This document shows, piece after piece, positions 45,643-57,139 of a stretch of 64,000 nucleotides of DNA (within the stretch, counting starts at the first letter, position 1; each line of letters starts with the position of its first letter). A program made the position numbers and the translations under genes. A model generated the notes under the pieces. That model was not told where the DNA came from. It made no database searches and was given only the letters and a program-made list of their open reading frames with translations. The stretch covers positions 15,843,201 to 15,907,200 of the forward strand of contig CM051028.1 of the NCBI GenBank assembly GCA_027627225.1, written 5' to 3'. This DNA is from Congeria kusceri. Taxonomy: Eukaryota; Mollusca; Bivalvia; Myida; Dreissenidae.

Positions 45643-46369
45643 CTTACCAACATGAACACCCTAATAAAAAATTAAATCGTCATTTGTTCGCATATTTGCC
45701 GTCGGAAGTGTGTGAAAACAAATTGTATTATATCGCACAAAGCAACTGCGCCCAAACTGCGTTTTTTTATGCTTTTTGTGTTTAGTTATTATTATGTGTT
45801 TTCATGCTGATCAAATATAGTTTCAGTATGAATTTGATCTGTCTGTGCCTTTTCCTTCTTTGAAGTGTGGAACTAAAAAATTATTGTGTCTGTTTACTTT
45901 ATAAATCAAATGCGCCGTTATATTTTTAATTTTATCGTTTTCTTTTCTTATCGTTTTCTTTTTCTCCGATGTTCGCTTTGGCAACTGATTAACAAAACAT
46001 TAGATGTCAAAACTAATTTGTTTGCTTTAATGTTTTAAAGTACTGTGTTAAAAATAGGGAAACTCTAGCTGAAGAGTTGGCATTATTCAGTATTTCATCG
46101 GTTAGAACGTTTGCCGTGAAACCAGCCGGTAGCGCGTTCGATCAACACATTGGAAGCCGAAAACAATGTATTAATGTTGACGTTGGTGTATTTTGCATCG
46201 TTTGTGTTCGATATTCATCATGATTTAACCAAAAAAAAATTCTTTCTACAATGATTGTCTTGATATACAATCTTTTATCCCTTCAGTTTGTCAGTTTTAC
46301 ACATAAAACGTTTTGGGGAAACTAGCATAAAAATAAGAACAAAGCGTTTGCAAGATCAACATTATAAGT

Positions 46370-46640
46370 CCACTACCGGTGAAAGCAGTTGCCGAAGGAT
46401 TATAGGTTTGCGCGTGTCCTTCCTTCCGTCCTTTCCGGACGGATTTTGAAATAACCTGGCAGAAATGAGACGATGTTTCGCGCGCAAGATCCAAGTCCGT
46501 ACCTCCAATGTCAAGGTCACACTTAGAGGTCAAAGATAAAAATGGGGTCTGTTTTTCGTGCCCGCTCCATACTCTATCATTTTTGGATGGAATTTGAAAT
46601 AACTTGGTGGAAATGTTCACCATCATGAGACGATATCTAT
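46370..46640. repeat. dispersed repeat related to 55440-55780
   Basis: Shares TCGCGCGCAAGA, CATGAGACGAT or ATGAGACG(T/A), and ATGTCAAGGTCACACTT with the 3' part of the array at 54480-55800. No gene. Confidence 0.5.
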
Positions 46641-47934
46641 GGGTGTATTTTTATTCCTTAATTTTGTTCTATAGATCTACCTGTAATAAATATGAACTTC
46701 TGTGTTTCATTCATTACATTATTGAATTGATTAACTTTTTCGGCGTAGCTATCGAAGCCAACTGTAGACCTTTGTCAACATCCAATCAAATGTAGTGAAA
46801 ATTTCCTACGAGTAGTACCTAATGAATAAATCGTAACGCCGCGTCGGCTTATTTGAAAATGTGTGCAGTGCAATGGTCATCAAGGAAGGGGTGCAACATC
46901 TCAGATAAATGGAGCATAGATTCGTATCAAGTAAGGTTACATGGCCAAACAAATTAGTGTAGGTAAATAGGGAATTTTTTTTAAAAATTATTTGGTAAAT
47001 GGTCAACTTGAAGATTATAAAACTGACTGAATATTAAAAACATATCTATCATAACAAAACACTTATTTATCCAAAATTTAATTATTGGAAAAAAGTAAAC
47101 TAAACACCAAAATATCTGACCCACTCAATAAAATGTTTTAGGGTCGTGCTTTTTTAAGGGCAAATCGGGTAACCTGAAACAAACATATTGTTTACGCCTT
47201 ACCGGTTGCCATATACATGTACTGCTATGAAAACAGTTTGCATGTCATGTACATGTTATAGAACAATACATTTGTCATTTTGCAACGATGTAAATCAATA
47301 CATTTTACTACTTTCGAGTGCTGCTTCTATATTCGTACGCAATAGGTACACAGGCTATAAAAGGCAAGACAATGCTTCCACATTAGCGGCGTATATTATT
47401 TTCCTGACCCTGGACTTCCGGGTCAGTGTGAGGTCAGATCTAATGATGCAGCTGAAAAGACAAGAAACTTAGTTTAATGCCTGACCGTGTATGTACGTAT
47501 ATACAATGTATATACCGTCTATGCATAATTTGTGTTCCTTTCTTTCTCTTGAATATTCTTGTAATTTTATTATGAAATCCTTAAGAAACTGAACTGCACA
47601 TATTATATTGCTTATGTTTAAAAAAAACAACATTTAAGTCCACAATCCATGTGGGCACTTTTAATGCGTGGAATCATCTTAAGTTATTAACTTATGATTC
47701 CAAGTAGATTATCCTGCAAAGTGAACATTGCATCCTAAATGACACTAAACATTGAGATTTTCGGAACATTGGGCCTTCGGAATATCAGGAAGACATCGAT
47801 CGAATGTCAATGTTTTTTGTTTTACATGTGAGGAATAAATTGTTTTTAACTTATATTTGATTATTTGTCATGTTTCTCCGAATAATGTTCCTGAAATATG
47901 ATAAAAACAAGGCAGAAAATTAGAAATTCGTGGA

Positions 47935-48075
47935 AGTGTACATACACATGTAGTGACTTGTACAATGTGTATACATACATATGTAGTGACTTGCATAGTG
48001 TGTAAACCTAAATATGTAGTGACTTGCATTGTGTTTACATGTAGTGACTTGTAAAGTGTGTATACATGGGAATGT
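47935..48075 (+). repeat. dispersed minisatellite, locus 4
   Basis: Four to five units of TGTAGTGACTTG(T/C)A(C/T)A with GTGTATACATAC spacers. Same family as 34985, 42160 and 44885. Confidence 0.85.
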
Positions 48076-48089
48076 GGGTAGATATATCT

Positions 48090-50900
48090 CGTATTTCCTT
48101 CGATTACAGAGAGCATAATTATATACAAATATACGATCATTTTGAAGAGGAATATGTTTTAAACAAACTAGATTCTTCCAAATAAATGAAGGACGACCCA
48201 AATATACGGAACATTCTTTTCGTGCAAGTTAAAAGGAATGTTGAAGTAAATGTTAAATATACTTGCTCTAAACTGATGTGTTATTACTTCTGGCTTTTCC
48301 AAGCGAATATTTAATTTTAAGTAGCTGATAAGCCCGGTTTCAGTTGATTCCCGGGAATATATTTTTTTGCATTAACATTTGACATCTAAACAAATTTTAA
48401 CTAAACTGATACACGAGTTCACATATATGTTTTATTATTTCATTCTCGCCAAGCTCCATAAACATCATGCTTATCAGTGATCCGTGAATTGTTTTGAGGT
48501 TGAACTTTCAAGTATGTAAGATTCATTAATCGAATATTTTAAATAACGAAAAAGATATAATATGTACTTAAACAACGTATTCAAAATAAAAAATATCATT
48601 AAAGCTTAATACATATCAAACAATATCAACAATTTGAACACTCAATGTTAATTGAAAAGCCCCCCCCCCCCCAAAAAAAGCCAAAATTTCTGTATTCGAC
48701 GATTCTCTAGTCGCCCGGTACTTGCCTTCTCCAAATCACAAATGGCTAGACAAACTCAATGTTAATGAAATACATGTATCACATAATGAGTGGGAACATG
48801 TATTCGTTATTGTGTTCAGATGCTCAAATGATACCGATATTAGTAGTCTCCAATACAAACATCATTTTATAATTATTCCGTCTTATAAGTTTCTACACTA
48901 AATAATTTGTTCATTGTTGGCACAGAAAAGCTTTATGTAGTTTCTGTAGTTTAAGTGTAAACACACGTCTGGTAATGTAACTGGCCGCTAATGGTTTTGA
49001 GTTATATTATGCAATTCACAAAGTTGACAAATCATGTTTTAATAAATACATCCAATAACTGTACAGTGCAAATACGTATCTATAGTGATTTATGAATATG
49101 CCTGTGCAAGGAATGAGCCAACATAATGCCATCGTGACTCGTGTCTTTCTGTGGGAATAGGCACTCACGGACTCTACATTTAAGGATGTAATTGCAATTT
49201 TTTCCCGCTAAACATTATTCTTCACCGTCTCACCGTTCATTGCAGCGACTATACCTTTAACTGCAGTACCGTGAGTTATTACCATTTTCTTTAGCGATTC
49301 GAGTGCAGACGATATATCATGCATGCTTCTGGAGTTATGTCTGGTGTCGCCTTGGAAACAGCGTGACGGCCGGGGATTATGATGTACGTTTCGGGTTTGT
49401 ATACGCTGACAAAACGACTTATCGGGAGGTCACGGTAGTGCGCTATGCAGCTTTTTACAACGTGAATTACAATTAAAAAATTTCTTCACACGCATTTTAA
49501 TGATAAAAAATACTACGGCAAATAATTAAACATTTAGTGAACAGTAACAAGACACGAAGCACGGTTATATTGTTTAATACGTATATCGATAGAATAAAAG
49601 AATGGTCTATAAAAAGCGCTTACCATTTATTCATAATTAGATCGTGAGATTCCGACTTATATCGGAAGACGTTTGTATGCCATGGACATCAACTACTCCA
49701 ACCGAACGCCATGGAGACGATTTAGTATTGCTTTCTTCGTGATTTCCGTGGCTAGCAAACGTACTCCGGAATAAAACGATTACACGCAATGATGATGATG
49801 GATGGAATACCTTATTTTTTTATTTTTTTTCCCGATCTTTCGTTCATGGACATTCCCCTGCTTAAGATTTAGTTTCAAAATAAAAATCGCAACTATGTTA
49901 AAGGTAACAATGCACACACTTTTTGGAAAATAATTTGCATCTACATGGCCATCATAAACTGATATTATATGTCGAGACATGCATACAATTATTAAACTAA
50001 CATATCTTCACAAAGCAAAACAAAAATGTTGCTCAAAATCGGTCAAAATAACCATACATTTTGAGTAAAATCTATGGACATTCATTTTCGTTCTAAAATC
50101 GAAATTGAATATTCATTTTAAACACATATATTTTACTTAAACTGTTTTGTAAAATTTACAGATTTGTGCTGAGAAGTTTGCAAATTAGTGTTATTTTATG
50201 AAAATCTTTATACATAATTGAGTTGCGCATGACAAGTTACAACACATATATTTTCTGACCTTTTTATGCTTTGTTACCTTTAATTGTAAATATAGGAATT
50301 GGCACAGTAGCAGAGATTGAGATATAGTTTTATTGCACCATGCTCATACGGCCTTAGCGCATGTACATTTACAATACAGACTTGTACAATAACAATAACA
50401 AATATTTAAAAAAAAAAAACGTCCGTAATCTAATAGCAATGTAACAAGGATAGGTATCAAACCACTGAACATTAAATGATCTCTGATCGAGGTGTTGCCA
50501 AATGATCGTTAACTAACTAAACTTTGGATTAAAGAAACAAACACATTAATATCAATGAAAGAACGTGAGTATTTCATCCAGTAAATTCAATTACACACTT
50601 TAATTATCGGGATTTTTTAAACAAATATTTCGGCAAGACCGTTAAAGAAAATAACGAATGAATGTTTTCACGCCTTTTTATTTGCAAAATAATATTTATT
50701 GGCCAAACATTTAATGGTTATTTTTGTGTGAAAAATAATGGGTAGTCATCTGTAGGTTCGACGCATAACTGTGGTAATTGCCTCGTGTCTCAATTAGCGT
50801 TAGAACAGCCAACCGACAATTCCAAATGCAGAACTGTGGTATCTTGCCTCGTGTTTCAATAAAAGTAAAAGTTATCCGCCGATTATCTAAAGTTTACTGA
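48090..50900. other. no gene seen
   Basis: AT-rich with a C homopolymer near 48661. No exon with convincing splice sites on either strand. Confidence 0.35.
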
Positions 50901-50929
50901 CACTTTATGTACTGGTTTATTGATCAAGA

Positions 50930-51110
50930 TCGCGGCCCTAGATCTATCGAAGCCGCGGTCCCAATCGAATTGCAGCCGCGGACCAATTTTCTTAACAGCC
51001 GCAGACCAGGAAGAAATCTTAAAGCAATGTTAATTTTCGAAAATATTGTTATGCTCCCCAAAATATTATAGCCGCGATCGCGGCTCCAGCGGCCCATGCT
51101 CCTACACGCC
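50930..51110. repeat. AGCCGCGG(A/T)CC repeat cluster
   Basis: Five GC-rich copies of (A/T)GCCGCGG(T/A)CC or AGCCGCAGACC in both orientations around ATCGCGGC, in an AT-rich setting. Possible small foldback element. Confidence 0.5.
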
Positions 51111-51446
51111 TGTAAACTGTTTCTTAAAAGTGTGAAGTTTATTTTTACCAAACTCAACATTTCAGAACCGATTGGTATTGGAAGCTCGTTAGGATGTTTA
51201 AAGAAATTATTTTCGAACCAGTATTAAGAAGTCACAATAATACGTGTTTGGTATTTTTATGTGACGTGTGTTCAATATTTATCAATAGTTGTGTTTTCTC
51301 TTCTATGTGAAAGAGCGAACAGTCCCTGCACGGGTTATATGTAGTCAAGCCTAATCAAGTCAAATATAATATCTATAACAACAAATACAATGATAGATTT
51401 TAAAATGTGATGGTGGTAACAACAAAGTTCAAGCATATTCAAGCAA

Positions 51447-51935
51447 TTAAAGGGACTATGTCATCTTCATCGTTCAGTAAAAATGTATTCATATTGCACT
51501 ATAAATACTATAATATGATAGAAATGAGCTACACTAAAACATTTGCATTACATAAATAATATAAAACATAATTAGTTATTCGATACAAACAAATTAGCAA
51601 ATTTTTTTTTTTTAATTAAATCGCCAAGTTGGTATCGAACTCACGACTCAGCAGCCATACGAAGAAATGACAGTAGACAGCGCTTTAATTAACTGCGCTA
51701 TTCTGCTAGGTAATGAATGACGTGTTAACTATATTTATACAAAATACAATTGTGACGTCAAAATGTAAATATAAACATGATGTAATTGATTTTTACCTCA
51801 GATTGAGTACACTCTTTTCCCATTATATATACCTTATTTTATCCGTTATTAAATGCCCGAATTAATACCTTAATTTCATATTTTTAAAAAGAAATTGCCC
51901 CCTTGGGGCCAGTTTCGATGATACAGTCCCTTTAA
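51447..51935. mobile_element. MITE-like element with TTAAAGGGACT ends
   Basis: The left TTAAAGGGACTATGTCATC and right GATGATACAGTCCCTTTAA are inverted repeats of about 19 bp. The interior contains a minus-strand tRNA box B-like GAGTTCGATACC near 51630. No transposase. Confidence 0.7.
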
Positions 51936-52718
51936 GGAAAAACGACTTTAATTTATCTGGGAAATATATTTGTTGCATTTGATATCAACAATTATTATAT
52001 CAAACATATAAACTTAAATAATTGTTAATTTCTTTCCGATTAAACTATAGTCCATACTAAATAACTTGTTAATTAATTTATATAATATTTAACATCCTTA
52101 GCCATCTAGAATGTTTAATTTTGAGGAAAAAAGATTTTCGTTAAGAGAAACGTAAGTGACATAGTGATTATTGAAATCAGTCAAACTTTGATTATTCGGT
52201 ACAGGAAGGGTGAAATGTTATTTTACTATATGTATTTGTAACATGCGTAAAACAATATGTACAAGCATATTTCTATACTTTCAAAAGAAATACTTTTCAG
52301 ATTGTAAGTTATCTGACTGATGGTAATGCCAGGGGCGCACCTAGGCCGAATGTGAGTATACACCTAGTTCCAGTTTTAACATGAAAGTCTACTTGTAAGT
52401 AATTATGCTAAGATACTGTTAAAAAATCGAAATAAAAAAGTGTTGTTGTTTTTTTTTGTTTGAACTAATTACAGTATTTTTTTCAGATTCAGTAATACAA
52501 TACTTTTTTGTACGGTAATTCAAATATAACATATACATGTACTGCTGATTGTGTGCCACGGTTCTTTCTTAACCTTTTTCACATTCTATAGTTATGTATG
52601 CTTTCCAATTTATTCTCACGTACGTACATGAGTATGCATAGTTACGCACCTGAATGCATGGGCAAGATATTTTCATTATCAACTTATTTGAACAGTCTGA
52701 AGTTTTCAGCTCTCTTTG

Positions 52719-53490
52719 TTAAAGGTACTTCGCACCCCGATTTTGCGCCAAATTCGGAATTTGTTTAATATGTGTATACAAATCATATATACTACTTTGA
52801 AAGGATTATCAATATATGATATACATCAAATGTTGCTATAAATAATGTATTTGAAGAAAAACATATATTTGCGAAAAAACACTTGAAGAAAATGAGGCTC
52901 GAATTGATGAACTTTGGATCTGCAGGCAAATGCGTAACCGCTGTACTTAATTGCTAATTATTATGACTGTATACATGAGCTATAATCAAGTACATTAAGT
53001 TACACAAGTGCATTGGTAATCCTCGGCAAACCTATGCGTATCCACGACCCACCGACAAAAGCAAATGAATGCCAGATCAATGTTGTCGGATCATACTTTT
53101 ATAGCTCAAACAATAATTAAAACGACTTAGTTTGTACAGGATTTTATCATTTTCTTAATAAAACACGTTTATCGACAGCCCGGCATCACCCTTTATCCAT
53201 ATCAGCTTATGGATTACCGGTTCCGCTTAACGGGTTTTATCATCGCCCAGGTAATTGGAATTGACAAACGCAGGATGACGTTTTAGGATTTGGAATGACT
53301 AAAATAAAAATGACGTTTTAGGATTCCGAATGACTAAAATAAAAATATAAACAAAATGTCATCGTTTATCAACTAATCCTGAATGCAACTTATCTTTTTT
53401 AAGTTGTGCTATACGTTGAAATAAGAATGCGTGTTTTTTTGACAACTTTCTTTTTTGACGTTTTCACATTCTGGAGCGCAGTACCTTTAA
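52719..53490. mobile_element. MITE-like element with TTAAAGGTACT ends
   Basis: The left TTAAAGGTACTTCGC and right GCGCAGTACCTTTAA are inverted repeats of about 15 bp. The interior is non-coding. The two adjacent elements (51447 and this one) share the TTAAAGG start, which suggests one superfamily. Confidence 0.7.
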
Positions 53491-54291
53491 ATATTATTTT
53501 ATGTTTTAATAGGGTATTTGTTAAAGATATCTAACTTTGTCAATGTATTCCAATCTATTTGGACAGTCTTGATGCATTAAACTTGATGACGCTTCGAAGT
53601 TTATAGAAACATTTTGATAATTACAACGGAATGGTTGACATTTAAATGTTTGTCAGTAACACATCTGAAAATGTGGACAGCTCATTAGGAAATGGTATTC
53701 GTCTCCAATGTATGTTCCACATTGATTATATTGTCCTATTAAGTGTCTGTCTTGTTGCATGTACCCGCAAACTTCAATAGGAACGAGTGGTAAGCTTTTC
53801 TAAATTTTAAAAGGAACCCCCAAATTTCAGACCTGTAACTGAGAATGGTGAAATTGTATTATCAAATACTCTAATTGTATGTCAAATGGAATATCGAGGT
53901 TTTGAACAAGTGCGTATATAAAATGAATGGCTTTGTTTGCCGGATCAATCTAATAAGTGTTGCTTGAATAAAGCGTCCAGTAGTTATATTTTGAGATTAT
54001 TTCAAGTAGTGAGTTGTATTTGAAAATATGCGTGTGTACATGTAGTGGGAAAATATGTGTGTGTACATGTAGTGATTCACCTGCTATTTTTTCAGAAGCG
54101 TGTATGTAGTGGATTACATTGTAAAATATAACTATATTAAAATACCTTAAATTAAAAAAATAAAAACATCGTTCAGTAAAGCAGCCCATTTCACATAATA
54201 TTTCCAAACATTAAATCGTTGGCATAGCTAGATCTGGTGGTAGTGGGTTTCCGGGAGAAAATGTAGTGTAGTGACTTGGCACAAGTTACAC

Positions 54292-54292
<1 letters not shown>

Positions 54293-54350
<58 letters not shown>

Positions 54351-54357
54351 TGTGTGT
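54293..54357. repeat. (GT)n microsatellite
   Basis: TG tract of about 64 bp. It is immediately preceded by a unit of the dispersed minisatellite (GTGTAGTGACTTGGCACA). Confidence 0.97.
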
Positions 54358-54479
54358 TTAGAGGGTGCTTTTGTGTTGGTTTGTGTGCTGATGGGTTGTG
54401 TCCGTACTTTCCGAATTCGTTTTCGTTCTGTAACTTTGTAATGTCTCAAAAACTTTAAATAACACTTCACAATTCACCA

Positions 54480-55800
54480 TGACCAAACGATGTGTCGCAC
54501 ACATTAACCAAGCTCGTCTGTCAAAGGTTAATGTCACAATTCAGTGTCCAAATCTAAATGCCTGGAAGGATGTTTACTTTACCTCAAATTAATATTTCCC
54601 AAGACCAGGTGATGTGTCATGTAAATCACTCATGCTAGTCTGTCAAAAGTCAAAGTCACATTTCAATGAAAAATATCAAGGATTTTTGGTTTCCGCTCTG
54701 TATTTTTTTAACGCCTTGAACATTTTTAATATTCCTACAGATTATTATTTCCCATGACCAGACGATAGGTCGTATAGATAACCCATGCTAGTCAGTCAAA
54801 GGTCTAGGACACAGTTCAAGGTCAAGAGTTTTTGTTTCCTCTCTATAACTTCTAAATGTCTGGTATAATTTTAATATTACTTCAAATTAGTATTCCCGTT
54901 GACCAAATGATGTGTCGCGTACATCATCCATACTCGTCTGACAAAGGTCAAGGCACATTTCAAGGTCAAAGGTGAATAATGTTTGTTTCCCGTTCCACAA
55001 CTTTTAAAAGCCTAGAAGAATTTATCTATAACATCACCATGACCATATGATGTGTCTCGTACATCATTAATGCGTATCTGTCACATTTCAATGTCAATTG
55101 ATTTTCGTTTATACTCAATAACTTCTAAATGCGTCGAAGTATTTTAATATAACAGATAATTATTCCCCATCGACCAGATAATGTGTCACATAAATACACA
55201 TGCATGTCTGTCAAAGGTTAAGGTCACAATTCAAGGTCAAAGCAAAAGGTTTTTAGATTCCTCTCCATAACTTCTAAATGCCTGGAAGGATTTTATTATT
55301 TCTTCAGATTATAATTCCACGTTACCAAATGATATCTTTCGTACGTCACGCACCCTTGCTTGTTTAAGGTTAAGGTCATCATCAAGGTCAAAAGTCAAAC
55401 ATTTGTGTGGATAAAATGCTCCTGACATGGAGGGGTTTTTGAAATATTTTGGAAGAAATGATTATCATCTTGAGAAGGTATGTCGCGCGCAAGAACGAGG
55501 TCTTCAATTTGGATGACAATGTCCCACTGCATGAGAAGTCATAATTCAATAATTGTTTCCGGGCCATGTATTCTACATGCAAAGAGGGATTCTACAATAA
55601 ATCTGAATAAATTGATCGTCATAATGAGAGGATGTCACCCAGGCAAGAACATTGTTTATGGGTGCAAGCTTACACTTAAAGATCACTAATAACAATACAC
55701 TTTTTGTAGGAACATGGAAGACGTTTTAAATAAAAAGGCTCCGCTGGGATGATGATCATTATGAGACGTTGTTTCACACACAATGGACAGGTCTGCTGCT
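54480..55800. repeat. tandem ~115-bp degenerate repeat
   Basis: About eight to ten diverged units with CATGACCA(A/G)(A/G)(C/T)GATGTGTC, CATGCTAGTCTGTCAAAGGT, GTCACA(A/T)TTCAAGGTCAAA and ATAACTTCTAAATGCCTGGA. No coding capacity. Confidence 0.75.
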
Positions 55801-56072
55801 GAAGGTCAATGCCACTCTTCAAGATCATAAGATTCTTTGTACAGGACATATATTTATATTGTATTCTTTTTTTACATGGTGCTGCCTTTCTCTGACAAGC
55901 ACATGCTGGGGGCGGGGCTAACATTACAAGCCTTGTTTATTTACTAGCAATTCAGAAGCGTTAACATTGATTTTTACATTTTTCATCCAAAACGATATTG
56001 TAATACTCAAATTAAGAAACAGCTCTTTACACTAGTTGTTCATACATATAATATATGTGTTGATGAATAGTA

Positions 56073-56078
56073 TTTATT
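56073..56078 (-). promoter_or_regulatory. AATAAA polyadenylation signal for the short form of copy D
   Basis: Canonical hexamer on the minus strand, 41 nt past the stop of the read-through third exon. Such hexamers are common by chance in AT-rich DNA, so position is the only support. Confidence 0.35.
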
Positions 56079-56118
56079 TATGACACGTTCTTACTATCGT
56101 GTTGAATAGATAGCGAGT

Positions 56119-57132
56119 TCACTGTGATAACGATAATGGCATTACATAAAAGATTATAGTATGTGTCATGTTGCATACGAAAATACCTGGGAATAGTTGA
56201 ACTTCGTTTGTTGTTAGTCTATAAGGGTCTTGCATACACTCTATGTAGTATCCGTGAAGCGGCATGCTGTTGTTGATGGTAAGTATGTACTTGAAATCAT
56301 ACGCATAAAGTTGTTCTGTATAGCTTGAATGGGTCAGTCCTACGTTGCCAGTAGTTCGATCCATCCACTTTCGATAAAAGATTCCTGGGTAATCTATAAC
56401 CTTGTTACTAGGGTAGTAAGCAATCTGTCCAGTATCACCATGGTGTTTAGGAAAGCTCACCACGCGTAAGTGTCCACACTCGTTGTTGAACTCTGGCGAA
56501 ATATATCCAGATATGCAGTACAATTTGCTTATATGCGTGGCGTTAATTTTATTTACTATTGTTTTTTAATCGATTTTGAGTAATGAAGACATAGTGTTGA
56601 TCCGAAATTAATGTAGACATGTATACAATGCACATAATAACAGATTTTACCTTGGATTTGAAGCATAATCATCTCAAAAAATGTGTCCATGTATCGCACT
56701 TGCACCAATGCGTTGTTCCATGTCCTGTCCAAGCGAATCAGCTTGAAGAAGAGCGACCCATTCTTATTGTAGCGCATTTGCTCGCCCGAGATACGTCTAA
56801 ATGCCGTCTCATTATATTTCATGGTCAGCCATTCAATGTTGCCTGCTGTAAAGTCATCTTTATTGGCAGGCGTAAATCTTACAGTAACGTTTCGTCCAGG
56901 AAATAACGGGTCCAGTAAGGTCAACGTTCCAAATGTGTTCGTAAGTGCTTTGGATTGTATATCTGCATAATAAAAAATATCAATAGAATAATAGCCTAAT
57001 TACAAATATGTATGTGTTTGTATGTTTTTTAATATAACAAATAAATACCGATATATATTTGTATTAATTTTTACCAAGGGATAAGAGTAACATCCAAATC
57101 AAGAACAAAGATCTTATCATGGAAGGATCCAT
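56119..57132 (-). CDS. Ig-receptor copy D: signal peptide plus two Ig-like domains, possibly secreted
   Basis: Exons 57075-57132 (MDPSMIRSLFLIWMLLLSLG, signal peptide), 56651-56962 (Ig-like 1: FPGRNVTVRFTP, core Trp in NIEWLTM, KNGSLFFKLIRLD) and 56187-56492 (Ig-like 2: NNECGHLRVV, DTGQIAYYPSN, FYRKWMDR, KYILTINNS, GYYIECMQD) join in phase 1 without a lesion. Domain 1 lacks the usual cysteine pair; domain 2 has it, with the YxLTI and Y-x-x-C core. No Ig-like 3, 4, membrane or tail exon occurs in the next 37 kb downstream. If the last donor is not used, the frame continues 22 codons to a stop at 56119, and an AATAAA lies at 56078-56073. That predicts a secreted protein of about 247 residues. 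Alternatively this is the 5' remnant of a broken receptor gene. Several N-x-S/T sites fit an extracellular protein. Confidence 0.65.
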
Positions 57133-57139
57133 CGCCGTA

